Shown: positions 1 to 5,945, counted from the first letter of the stretch. The stretch: 6,477 nt of DNA from Thermoplasmata archaeon (GCA_021816385.1 JAKAYJ010000068.1:1-6477); one strand, 5' to 3'. Numbers and translations are program-made. Notes: a model not told the origin generated them from the sequence alone.

Positions 1-2
1 TT

Positions 3-287
3 ACCAGAGAGTCGATGGAAAATATAAGAAATGCATATAGAGATTCCAGGAGGAAAGTGAACGATATTCCATTCAGTTTCATGCTGTTGAAGATGGAAGG
101 AAATTTGGCAATATATGACAGGTACCAGAGAGTGAGAAGTTTCAGAGTGATGATTGATGAAATCAAGCATCTTACAAGATATGGAGGCAGGGAATATGTA
201 TTGCTTTCGATTCTTCTATTCTTAAATATTTTATCAAACGACCTATCCCTAAGGATTTTTCGTTACACTCAAACCAGAGATATCTAA
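3..287 (+). pseudogene. C-terminal fragment, possibly of a decayed DDE transposase
   Basis: The frame is open from the left edge, so the 5' end is missing or lies outside the window. An ATG at 15 would give 90 residues but need not be the real start. Numbered from that ATG, residues 36-50 contain YQRVRSF followed by MIDEIKHL, then GGRE and a hydrophobic stretch rich in Leu and Ile (LLSILLFLNILS). This order resembles the C-terminus of IS4/IS5-like transposases, where a (Y)xxRxxVE..F...K block carries the last acidic catalytic residue, followed by a hydrophobic helix. Here the expected VE reads VR, so the catalytic Glu seems lost. The assignment rests on pattern memory only, and an unrelated hypothetical protein remains possible. 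The stop codon overlaps the stop of the convergent glycosyltransferase gene by 4 bases, so this may be the right edge of an old insertion. Confidence 0.35.
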
Positions 288-1042
288 ATATTTCTTGAGA
301 AGAACTCTGACTCAATCTTATCAATTATTGTCTTGATTTTGCTTGATTTGTAGTGCTTGTTGATAATCCACATGCCAAAAACAGAAAGAAACATCTTCGG
401 GATGGTCTTGAAGACCCTGAGTTTTGAGCCATGCTCGTTATTCCATTCTATACCTACCTCAACCGGCTTGAGCCCATATTCCATGGCATGATAAATTACT
501 GATACATCAAAAGCCCAGTCAAAGACACGTACTCTCTGTATTATCTCCTTAAGAGATTTTGACCTGAAGACCTTTAAACCACACTGGGTATCCTTGATAT
601 CCATCCTGAAGAGAAAAAATACAAAGTAATGGAATACACGGCCAAATAAGATCCTGTAACCTGGTTGCTTTACCTTTATCCTTGAACTTCGCATCCACCT
701 TGATGAAACAACAAAATTTCTATCTGTTAACATTGAGGATAATCTGTTTACTTCAGATGCAGGGATTGAACCATCTGCATCAACATATGCGATTATATCC
801 CCAGTTGCTTTCTCTATTCCTTCCTTAACCGCTTTCCCCTTTCCTAGCCTGTGATTATGCTGGATTACCTTGCAGTCCGGGCATATAGACTCCACTATTT
901 CAGGAGTTCTATCTGAACCATCAAAAACAACAATTATCTCCTTGAGATTTTCTACAGTCCCCTTTATATCCCTTATTGTAGAAGCAATGCGGGACTCCTC
1001 GTTGTATGCAGGGATAACTATAGATATTGTTTTGTTTTCCAA
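284..1042 (-). CDS. Family 2 glycosyltransferase, dolichyl-phosphate sugar synthase type (DPM1/ALG5-like)
   Basis: This is a 252-residue GT-A fold enzyme that probably moves a sugar from a nucleotide donor onto a polyprenyl (dolichyl) phosphate at the inner face of the membrane. Such lipid-linked sugars feed archaeal N-glycosylation or surface glycan assembly. Visible motifs are the N-terminal strand with IPAYNEE (residues 10-16), VVFDGSDRT (38-46), HRLGKGKAVKEG (64-75), the metal-binding DAD at 88-90 in VDADGS, and DTQCGLKVF (151-159) followed by FDWAFDV (174-180). The last two are typical of the ALG5/DPM clade. There is no N-terminal membrane anchor and no C-terminal GtrA-like membrane domain. 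Hydrophobic stretches near 135-147 and 211-227 could hold it on the membrane. The start is a TTG: no ATG or GTG lies in frame between it and the upstream stop near 1085, and a TATA box sits about 27 bases before it, which suggests a leaderless mRNA. The sugar specificity cannot be read from the sequence. Confidence 0.9.
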   Translation of the reverse strand: MENKTISIVIPAYNEESRIASTIRDIKGTVENLKEIIVVFDGSDRTPEIVESICPDCKVIQHNHRLGKGKAVKEGIEKATGDIIAYVDADGSIPASEVNRLSSMLTDRNFVVSSRWMRSSRIKVKQPGYRILFGRVFHYFVFFLFRMDIKDTQCGLKVFRSKSLKEIIQRVRVFDWAFDVSVIYHAMEYGLKPVEVGIEWNNEHGSKLRVFKTIPKMFLSVFGMWIINKHYKSSKIKTIIDKIESEFFSRNI

Positions 1043-1065
1043 TAAGACGAGTATTGATCGGATGG

Positions 1066-1076
1066 TTTTAAACTTT
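1066..1076 (-). promoter_or_regulatory. TATA box for the glycosyltransferase gene
   Basis: On the minus strand this reads AAAGTTTAAAA, an archaeal BRE/TATA-like element. Its TTTAAA core is centred about 27 bases before the TTG start at 1042, so transcription should begin at or next to the start codon. Confidence 0.55.
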
Positions 1077-1133
1077 ATTGCAACTTAATGAAATAAATGT
1101 ACACATTATTATTTTTTAATATAAATGCGAAAA

Positions 1134-1226
1134 TTATATCTCATCTGACCTGAAAAACTCTTCCAGTATGAACTTCTGAGATGATGTTAGATATTCTTTA
1201 TGATATTGCTTGCTAATTTCGTCCAA
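1134..1226 (-). CDS. Possible 30-residue small protein overlapping the 3' end of the surface-protein gene
   Basis: A short frame runs from a TTG at 1226 to a TAA at 1134. It starts within the last 14 bases of the preceding surface-protein gene, in another frame. Six bases before the TTG is AGGA (1233-1236), a plausible Shine-Dalgarno sequence, which suggests translational coupling. The peptide has a charged and aromatic, soluble, helix-like composition (for example QYHKEYLTSS and FILEEFFRSDEI) and uses codons common in the neighbours (AGG, ATA, GAA). The frame stays open back to about 1250, where two more TTG codons lie. I recognise no family. It could be a real small protein, the leftover C-terminus of a lost gene, or a chance frame in AT-rich DNA. 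Confidence 0.3.
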   Translation of the reverse strand: MDEISKQYHKEYLTSSQKFILEEFFRSDEI

Positions 1227-1785
1227 GATACTTCCTAGGAATTGCAACAAGTGACAGCATTAGAATGAGGAAGGCAACAATGAATGAAATATACTCGTTG
1301 TTTAATTCAAAACCCAGTACATACAGGTTACTTGCACTGTTCCTGACAGATTGAAGGATGACTGGAACTGAAGTGTTTCCTTCGACCGTGGTATTGAGAT
1401 AGTATGGCAAATACGTCCCAGAGTTGAACTGTAGTTCGAATTTATAAAACCTGTTCTCAGCAACTTTGAAATGCAGGTCTGATAGATTGGAACTTGTTAT
1501 ATTCATTGACAGCTCCCCATCTATGTAAATTTTCCCTGATGGAGTTATATTGGAATTTGTCTGAATCAAGATGAACTTTATTTGAGTGAACTTTAGTATG
1601 GGGATAAGTGGCTGTGTGGATACCACGTTTCCAACACCTGTTTCATAAACAGAACCATAACTTCCACTTAATTTCCCTCCATTAACATGGTGATCCTGGA
1701 CCTGAAAAGAAGATAGAGATGATGACCCTGTTATAAGGATGATAAAAAGTGTGACAATTGAAATCCACTTTAACAGGTTATTCAT
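1213..1785 (-). CDS. Membrane-anchored cell-surface protein, unknown function, probably N-glycosylated
   Basis: Starting from the ATG at 1785 this is a 190-residue protein. A signal peptide covers about residues 1-25: NNLLKW, then a hydrophobic core ISIVTLFIILIT, then a Ser-rich region. The middle is rich in Ser, Asn, Thr and Gly with alternating beta-like segments. A single hydrophobic helix near residues 165-182 is followed by a basic tail (PRKYLGRN). This predicts export with the C-terminus anchored and the tail in the cytoplasm. Five sequons are present (NIT twice, NLS, NTT, NTS; about residues 79, 95, 100, 131 and 137). No cysteine is present. I recognise no family. A TTG lies one codon upstream (1788), but a TATA box about 26 bases before the ATG favours a leaderless start at 1785. 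The nearby glycosyltransferase could act in glycan supply, but that is inference. Confidence 0.8.
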   Translation of the reverse strand: MNNLLKWISIVTLFIILITGSSSLSSFQVQDHHVNGGKLSGSYGSVYETGVGNVVSTQPLIPILKFTQIKFILIQTNSNITPSGKIYIDGELSMNITSSNLSDLHFKVAENRFYKFELQFNSGTYLPYYLNTTVEGNTSVPVILQSVRNSASNLYVLGFELNNEYISFIVAFLILMLSLVAIPRKYLGRN

Positions 1786-1807
1786 CAAAATATAGAATTT
1801 AAACTAA

Positions 1808-1818
1808 TACTTAAACTA
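1808..1818 (-). promoter_or_regulatory. TATA box for the surface-protein gene
   Basis: On the minus strand this reads TAGTTTAAGTA. The TTTAAGTA core is centred about 26 bases before the ATG at 1785, which fits a leaderless transcript. A second TTTAAA at 1798-1803 lies too close to the start to direct it. Confidence 0.5.
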
Positions 1819-1864
1819 CGTTGTTGATTTGAATTAGGAAATATTAAATGACATTAACAGTATT

Positions 1865-2398
1865 TCAGTACTTGATCTTTTCAAACTCGTCCTTGAACCA
1901 GTATGCGTCCCACGGGGAAACAATTAAAAGATCTCCTTGTTCTATTTTTTCATGTACCAGTTTTCCCAGAATGCACATCCTTCGGTCCTCGTACAGTATT
2001 TCATAATCTTCTGGCATGGCATTCGAATAAAATATGAAAAACGCCCGGAAAAGGGACATGGTAATTTCAGAGTTCAAGGACTCAACAGATTCATTGATAT
2101 TCTCCACATACTTTGCAATTGTGTCAAGGCCAAGCTCAAGGACTTTCCTCTTTACCTGAAGGTCTGTAGATTGACCTTTGTCCGGAACTTTTCCAGCAAA
2201 ATCGCATTCGACAACATTTACTGGAATATTCTTAAATTCTTCCGTTAATTTGTTCCTCACTGCTTCACTGCCAGATTCAAGACTTATGAAAATTCTTCCC
2301 GGATTCTTACCAATGATTAAATTAACAAGCTCCTTTAATGATTTTTCTCTGTGATCTTCCTTTCCTGGTGCATATATCAGCACTTCTAACTTACTCAA
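1865..2398 (-). CDS. Uncharacterised 177-residue protein, downstream partner of aCPSF1
   Basis: I do not recognise this family with confidence. The protein looks soluble and alpha/beta: an N-terminal strand (LEVLIYAPG, residues 4-12), a helix, a second strand (GRIFISLES, 34-42), a third (VNVVECDF, 60-67), a long helical middle (about 80-128), then YEDRR (136-140) and a C-terminal strand GDLLIVSPWDAYW (155-167). It has two cysteines and no signal peptide or membrane helix. The strand and helix order faintly recalls TraB/Tiki-type proteins, but the histidines expected in that family are not visible. The start is TTG, chosen because AGGTGAG (2403-2409) lies four bases before it and overlaps the aCPSF1 stop. 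The 9-base gap implies one transcript and probably coupled translation with aCPSF1. A role in RNA processing or termination is only suggested by this context. Confidence 0.8.
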   Translation of the reverse strand: MSKLEVLIYAPGKEDHREKSLKELVNLIIGKNPGRIFISLESGSEAVRNKLTEEFKNIPVNVVECDFAGKVPDKGQSTDLQVKRKVLELGLDTIAKYVENINESVESLNSEITMSLFRAFFIFYSNAMPEDYEILYEDRRMCILGKLVHEKIEQGDLLIVSPWDAYWFKDEFEKIKY

Positions 2399-2402
2399 TT
2401 AT

Positions 2403-2409
2403 CTCACCT
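2403..2409 (-). promoter_or_regulatory. Shine-Dalgarno sequence fixing the TTG start of the 177-residue gene
   Basis: On the minus strand this reads AGGTGAG, a close match to the archaeal GGAGGTGA consensus. It shares bases with the TAG stop of aCPSF1 (2410-2408) and lies four bases before the TTG at 2398. It supports both the rare start codon and coupling of the two genes. Confidence 0.6.
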
Positions 2410-4330
2410 AATACAGCCTTATGGTCTCCAGATTCCTCAATGCATGGGCTTCTATGCCGAATTTCTGCCTTATTTGCCTGGCAAAATCCTGTGCATTCTC
2501 ACTTTCACCGTGATTTACAAGTATCCTTTTTGGCTTTGGCATCATTGTTGCTATATACGCAAGCAATTGCTTCTTATCTGAATGTCCGGAAAAGCCTTCG
2601 GCAGTCTCGACATTCATGTTTACTGGATAGGATGTCATCTTCCCACCCTCACTGAGGCTTACTTCCTTTGCACCTCTCTGGAGTCTTTTACCAAATGTTC
2701 CCTCAGCCTGATACCCAACAAATACAAGTGAATTTTTTGGGGAATCTGACCATGCCTTGAAGAATTCCATAACTGGACCACCATTCATCATACCTGATGT
2801 TGCAAGAACAATATTACTTTCAGATGAATCACATATCTGCAGTCTCTGTTCTCTGGTTTCGACCTTCTTGAAAATTGGACTCATAAATGGATTTTCTCTC
2901 TGGATCATGATCTGCTCCCTCAGATTCCTGTTTAAGAATTCAGGGTAAGCAGCATGAATTGCTGTTGCCTCCATGATCATCCCATCAAGATATACTGGTG
3001 TCTGTTTTATTGCCCCAGTCCTCATGGCTTCTTCAAGAACCATCATTACTTCCTGACTCCTTCCTACTGCGAAAACAGGAATTAGAACAGAGCCACCCCT
3101 TTCAAATGTACGATTTATTATATTGACAAGAATTTCTGATGCATCTTTCCTTGTCTTATGGTAATCATCCCTGCCTGAATAGGTACTTTCTGTCATGAAC
3201 GTTTCCACTCTTGGAAACTTATTATTGGCAGGATTAAAGAGCCAGGTTTTTTCAAACTTGACATCACCGCTCAGTACAACGTTGTATAAACCATCCCCTA
3301 TATGCAGATGTACAGAAGCTGAACCAAGTATATGACCCGCATTGTAAAATGTAAGTCTCACATCCGGCGTGATATCTGTTGTTTCGTTATTTCTCAATAC
3401 GATCGTTCTCTTCAATTCCTCCCTTATGTGCTTTGTTTCGTATGGAGCCTTATAGCCTTCCATATGTGCTACTTTTATGAAATCGTTCTGTAGCAATACT
3501 GCGAGATCCCTTGTAGGCTGTGTCATGTAAATAGGACCTTCATATCCATACTTGTAAAGCATTGGGGCCATGCCTGAATGATCAAGATGGGCATGCGTGA
3601 GGATTACGGCATCTATTGAACTTAAGGGCTGAACTTCAGGCAGGTATAAATATGGAGATCCTTCCCAGGGTTTTTCTCCGGCTGTGCTTGTATTCATCAT
3701 ACCACAGTCTATTAGTATCTTGGAATTGTTTGTTGAGACTAACGTGGCACTTCTTCCAACTTCCCTGTGACCGCCAAGAGCTGTTAATCTTACCCATGTT
3801 TCACCGATCATTACAGGGGAATTCAATTTCTGCCCAAGCGAATTTAGGAATTTCTTTCTTTCATCCTTGACCTCCCTCATGAATTCCCTTACTTCTTTAA
3901 CAGTGTGAGAATGCATTGGAGGTGCCCTGATTATCCTTGGGTACCAGTTGGTATTGTTTTTTATGGAATGCACATATTCAGAATCCTTCTGTGATATAAT
4001 TGATGGTTCTTCAAGCTCTATGACAACTTCACCAGTATCTGATTCGAAATAGATATCCTTAAGTCCTGCCTCCTCAGGAATTGTATCTTCCACAATCTTC
4101 CTCACCTGATCCTCATCCTTAAGGATAGATGGATCTGGCCTGATGAATATCCTTCTCCTGATTTCCTGTGCTACCTTTATCGCAATATCATCCCTGTTCG
4201 CAAAAAGATCCTCGTTCTTTGTGTAGACCACAATATTTGGCCCTTCATAGACAACTTCTGTAATTTCGTTATCCGGAACAAGTCTCTTGAATATGGATTT
4301 TGCATCCTCAATATAGTCTCTGAATACCAT
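2408..4330 (-). CDS. fttA: KH-domain beta-CASP ribonuclease aCPSF1 / transcription termination factor FttA
   Basis: This 640-residue protein has the full length and layout of archaeal aCPSF1 (also called FttA), the homologue of eukaryotic CPSF73. The family cleaves RNA at U-rich 3' ends and terminates transcription by RNA polymerase. Residues 1-140 fit the two N-terminal KH domains, although no GxxG loop is evident. The metallo-beta-lactamase core follows: GGHREVGRSA (186-195), HAHLDH (246-251, zinc ligands), AGHILGS (331-337, His333) and SGDVKF (354-359, Asp356). The beta-CASP motifs are Glu381 in TEST, His583 in SGHSD and His607 in VNHGE. All expected metal and catalytic residues are present, so it should be active, normally as a dimer. 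The ATG is preceded by GGAG (4340-4343) with 9-base spacing. It lies 52 bases downstream of psmB on the same strand, a pairing found in other euryarchaea such as Methanothermobacter. Confidence 0.97.
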   Translation of the reverse strand: MVFRDYIEDAKSIFKRLVPDNEITEVVYEGPNIVVYTKNEDLFANRDDIAIKVAQEIRRRIFIRPDPSILKDEDQVRKIVEDTIPEEAGLKDIYFESDTGEVVIELEEPSIISQKDSEYVHSIKNNTNWYPRIIRAPPMHSHTVKEVREFMREVKDERKKFLNSLGQKLNSPVMIGETWVRLTALGGHREVGRSATLVSTNNSKILIDCGMMNTSTAGEKPWEGSPYLYLPEVQPLSSIDAVILTHAHLDHSGMAPMLYKYGYEGPIYMTQPTRDLAVLLQNDFIKVAHMEGYKAPYETKHIREELKRTIVLRNNETTDITPDVRLTFYNAGHILGSASVHLHIGDGLYNVVLSGDVKFEKTWLFNPANNKFPRVETFMTESTYSGRDDYHKTRKDASEILVNIINRTFERGGSVLIPVFAVGRSQEVMMVLEEAMRTGAIKQTPVYLDGMIMEATAIHAAYPEFLNRNLREQIMIQRENPFMSPIFKKVETREQRLQICDSSESNIVLATSGMMNGGPVMEFFKAWSDSPKNSLVFVGYQAEGTFGKRLQRGAKEVSLSEGGKMTSYPVNMNVETAEGFSGHSDKKQLLAYIATMMPKPKRILVNHGESENAQDFARQIRQKFGIEAHALRNLETIRLY

Positions 4331-4339
4331 TTCTGATGA

Positions 4340-4343
4340 CTCC
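4340..4343 (-). promoter_or_regulatory. Shine-Dalgarno sequence of aCPSF1
   Basis: On the minus strand this reads GGAG, nine bases before the ATG at 4330. It implies that this mRNA has a leader, unlike the leaderless-looking neighbours. Confidence 0.5.
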
Positions 4344-4377
4344 TGAAAAATTTATTTTTTTTAAAGTAAGTAATAAT

Positions 4378-4389
4378 AATATTTAAAGG
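4378..4389 (-). promoter_or_regulatory. Candidate TATA box for aCPSF1, overlapping the psmB stop codon
   Basis: On the minus strand this reads CCTTTAAATATT and includes the psmB TAA (4385-4383). A start site about 25-27 bases downstream, near 4357, would give a leader of roughly 27 bases containing the GGAG. Another TTTAAA at 4360-4365 is too close, since it would place the transcript start at or past the GGAG. Readthrough from psmB is the alternative source of aCPSF1 mRNA. Confidence 0.4.
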
Positions 4390-5018
4390 TTTAATTTTAG
4401 TTTTTTAATTCTGTTCAAAACGTCTGATTCTTCGATCTGAACATAGCCTTTTTCCTTTGTAATTACGGCAACATCTATCATTCCACCTGATGCTGAATCT
4501 CTTGATTTAGCTGCAGATATGCCCTTTATTACCAGATCTACTCCCTCATCGACGGTCATGTCCTTGCTGTACATTGATTCAAGAACACCGTATACGAATG
4601 GAGATCCTGATCCAGTACTGACAAATATGTCTTCTACTGAGCCACCTGCTGCATCTACTGAGAAGATGTGTGGTTTTGAGTCGACACCTCCTATGAGTAT
4701 CTGAACCATATAAGGATAGAACTTAGTCTGGTTAAGTATGTTTGAAAGTAATGTGGCTGCGGCGCTTATTGGGATATTTATTTTTCTCTGCATCCTGTAT
4801 AATTCAAGCTCTGCTTTCATGTATCTGACAAGTACCTGAGCATCGCCTACAAGGCCTGCAATGGTCATTCCAGCATATGTATCAATTTGAAATAGTTTCT
4901 GTCCGTCCTTGTGTGCTATAAAATGCTCCATTGTAACTCTCCTCTCAGTTGCCATTATAACGGCATCTTTGAGTGTAATTGCTACAGTTGTTGTTCCAGT
5001 TTCCATTAATTTTTCCAT
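4383..5018 (-). CDS. psmB: Proteasome subunit beta, 20S catalytic subunit
   Basis: This is the proteolytic subunit of the archaeal 20S proteasome, an N-terminal-threonine hydrolase that assembles as two inner heptameric rings between alpha rings. It matches Thermoplasma acidophilum PsmB closely along its length from memory. With the ATG at 5018 the protein has 211 residues and the 8-residue propeptide MEKLMETG, which is cut off to expose Thr9 (mature Thr1) in TTTVAIT. The other active-site residues are Glu25 (mature 17), Lys41 (33), Ser137 in STGSGS (129) and Asp174 in SRDSASGG (166). An earlier GTG at 5027 would add three residues, but GGAG (5027-5030) overlaps that codon and sits eight bases before the ATG, so the ATG is preferred. 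No alpha subunit or ATPase gene lies in the window. A C-terminal Lys-rich tail (RIKKLKLNL) ends the protein. Confidence 0.98.
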   Translation of the reverse strand: MEKLMETGTTTVAITLKDAVIMATERRVTMEHFIAHKDGQKLFQIDTYAGMTIAGLVGDAQVLVRYMKAELELYRMQRKINIPISAAATLLSNILNQTKFYPYMVQILIGGVDSKPHIFSVDAAGGSVEDIFVSTGSGSPFVYGVLESMYSKDMTVDEGVDLVIKGISAAKSRDSASGGMIDVAVITKEKGYVQIEESDVLNRIKKLKLNL

Positions 5019-5026
5019 TAATTCCA

Positions 5027-5030
5027 CTCC
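5027..5030 (-). promoter_or_regulatory. Shine-Dalgarno sequence deciding the psmB start
   Basis: On the minus strand this reads GGAG with eight bases to the ATG at 5018. Because it overlaps the upstream GTG at 5027, it argues against that codon as the start. Confidence 0.55.
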
Positions 5031-5049
5031 ATTCAGTCAATAGCTATGT

Positions 5050-5060
5050 GTATTAAATAC
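5050..5060 (-). promoter_or_regulatory. psmB: Palindromic TATA element of psmB
   Basis: On the minus strand this reads GTATTTAATAC, a perfect 11-base palindrome with one central base. It is centred 37 bases before the ATG at 5018. This predicts a transcript start near 5029 and a leader of about 11 bases with the Shine-Dalgarno sequence at its very 5' end. Confidence 0.45.
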
Positions 5061-5078
5061 TTTTTAATTTTTTTAGCT

Positions 5079-5309
5079 CATCGCACATTTGTATGGTCTA
5101 TCACCACAGAATTCATTAAGAATGACAATCATTCTTTCGGCACTCCTATGAAATTCTTGGCAACTATTATTCATGAACTTATGCTGATATAGTGTTCATT
5201 AAGACAGGATAGGGATGGAAACTTCAACCTGATTCATGAGTTTGATCTAAACGAAATGAGAATGCTATTAAAGAGGATATCACAGATAAACAACCTTTAC
5301 CTTATGCCA
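5079..5309 (+). pseudogene. Possible decayed gene with one in-frame stop, between psmB and the CBS gene
   Basis: In one plus-strand frame the sequence is open from before 5079 to 5189, broken by TAG at 5190-5192, and open again from 5193 to TAA at 5307-5309. The frame includes segments such as TTEFIKNDNHSFGTPMKFLA before the stop and RDGNFNLIHEFDLNEMRMLL after it. Both have ordinary protein composition with charged, helix-like stretches. The frame can be followed back to an ATG at 5046, but that lies inside the psmB promoter, so the true 5' limit is unclear. I recognise no family. It has no clear promoter or ribosome binding site. It may be a remnant of a lost gene, a gene split by a sequencing error, or a chance frame in AT-rich DNA. 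The rest of the 5019-5434 gap holds only the promoters and inverted repeats listed separately. Confidence 0.3.
5118..5136. repeat. Perfect 8-bp inverted repeat with a 3-base loop
   Basis: AAGAATGA, the loop CAA, then TCATTCTT form a perfect hairpin or dyad. No T-run follows on either strand, so it is not an intrinsic terminator. It lies about 100 bases before the psmB start on the opposite side and inside the decayed frame. A protein-binding site or chance are both possible. Confidence 0.5.
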
Positions 5310-5323
5310 GTAAAGTAAGCAAT

Positions 5324-5338
5324 TGATAGATTCTATCA
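5324..5338. repeat. 15-bp palindrome upstream of the CBS gene
   Basis: TGATAGA, a central T, then TCTATCA form a perfect 7-bp dyad in the gene-free stretch about 97 bases before the CBS-protein ATG. It has the shape of a dimeric regulator site. No regulator gene is visible in the window, so function is unproven. Confidence 0.4.
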
Positions 5339-5405
5339 TCATCTTTTTATTTATTCATATTTAAACCCGTTAAAACCTTTAAAGAACCATATCAACTTAC
5401 ATTGA

Positions 5406-5414
5406 TTTTAAATA
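5406..5414 (+). promoter_or_regulatory. TATA box for the CBS-domain gene
   Basis: TTTTAAATA is centred about 25 bases before the ATG at 5435, placing the transcript start at or beside the start codon (leaderless). Only a weak AGGT lies immediately before the ATG, too close to serve as a Shine-Dalgarno sequence. Other TTTAAA elements near 5357-5385 are further upstream. Confidence 0.5.
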
Positions 5415-5434
5415 TCTTATGAAAATGACAGGTT

Positions 5435-5857
5435 ATGGTACTAAACGCGGAAGATATTATGTCACCAATTCCATCACCTCTTCCAGAGGATCTGGATGTC
5501 GCTTCAGCCACAAAGCTTATGGCAAAGGATCATAGAGGATATGTTCTGGTAGGAGAAAATAGTACCATTAAGGGGATAGTTACAGAGTGGGATTTTGTGA
5601 GCAAGGTTATGGCAACGGGAATTAATCCTGAGAAAATAAAGCTCGGGGAAATAATGTCAACAGAAATCAGGAGCGTTGCTGAGGATACACCGACAAGAAA
5701 GGTAACTGTTATAATGAGCAAAAATGGAATACGCAGAATACTTGTTGGGAAAAATGGCAGATTTGTTGGAATTATAACATCCAGGGATATCCTGCGAATC
5801 TTCGAGGATTATGTAGAGAATGTTGAAAATGTAGCTGGCAAGTATGGTCTACTTTAA
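5435..5857 (+). CDS. Stand-alone tandem CBS-domain protein (Bateman module)
   Basis: This is a 140-residue soluble protein made almost entirely of two CBS domains. CBS1 spans about residues 5-60 (starting AEDIMSPIPSPL) and CBS2 about 70-125 (starting LGEIMSTEIRSV). Each ends in the typical ligand-binding motif: GIVTEWDF (47-54, Thr50 and Asp53) and GIITSRDI (112-119, Thr115 and Asp118). In this family the Thr/Ser and Asp contact the ribose and phosphates of adenosine ligands such as AMP, ATP or S-adenosylmethionine, so the protein is probably an energy or metabolite sensor. No enzyme, DNA-binding or zinc-ribbon domain is attached, so its partner is unknown. The short C-terminal helix (VENVENVAGKYGLL) may aid dimer formation. 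The gene is monocistronic, with its own promoter and the convergent exonuclease gene downstream. Confidence 0.92.
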   Translation: MVLNAEDIMSPIPSPLPEDLDVASATKLMAKDHRGYVLVGENSTIKGIVTEWDFVSKVMATGINPEKIKLGEIMSTEIRSVAEDTPTRKVTVIMSKNGIRRILVGKNGRFVGIITSRDILRIFEDYVENVENVAGKYGLL

Positions 5858-5871
5858 ATATCCAGTTATAA

Positions 5872-5884
5872 ATTTTGATTTTTT
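5872..5884 (+). terminator. T-rich termination tract after the CBS gene
   Basis: ATTTTGATTTTTT begins about 15 bases after the TAA at 5857, with runs of four and six T. No stem precedes it. Archaeal termination, including FttA-assisted cleavage, uses such U-rich tracts, and the tract lies between two convergent genes. Confidence 0.35.
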
Positions 5885-5945
5885 GATAAGTAACCCTTGA
5901 TTCAATCTGCTAATTAAGAACAAGGAAATTGAGTTCTATTTCATT

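Noticed and set aside
1141..1200. CTGA and ATGATG motifs resembling D'/C' boxes of a C/D guide RNA
   Set aside because: No matching outer C and D boxes or terminal stem were found at the right spacing.
1786..1788. TTG start one codon before the ATG of the surface protein
   Set aside because: The ATG at 1785 is a better codon and has suitable TATA spacing.
1937..2655. Open plus-strand frames opposite the 177-residue gene and the 3' end of aCPSF1
   Set aside because: They lie antisense to well-supported genes and show no family motifs or promoter. They are shadows of the minus-strand coding sequence.
5019..5027. GTG start at 5027 for psmB
   Set aside because: The GGAG overlaps it and is well spaced from the ATG at 5018, which also gives the 8-residue propeptide and 211-residue length of the T. 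acidophilum protein.
5419..5535. ATG at 5419 with an overlapping 38-codon frame
   Set aside because: It is out of frame with the clear CBS-domain protein, stops soon after, and shows no recognisable content.
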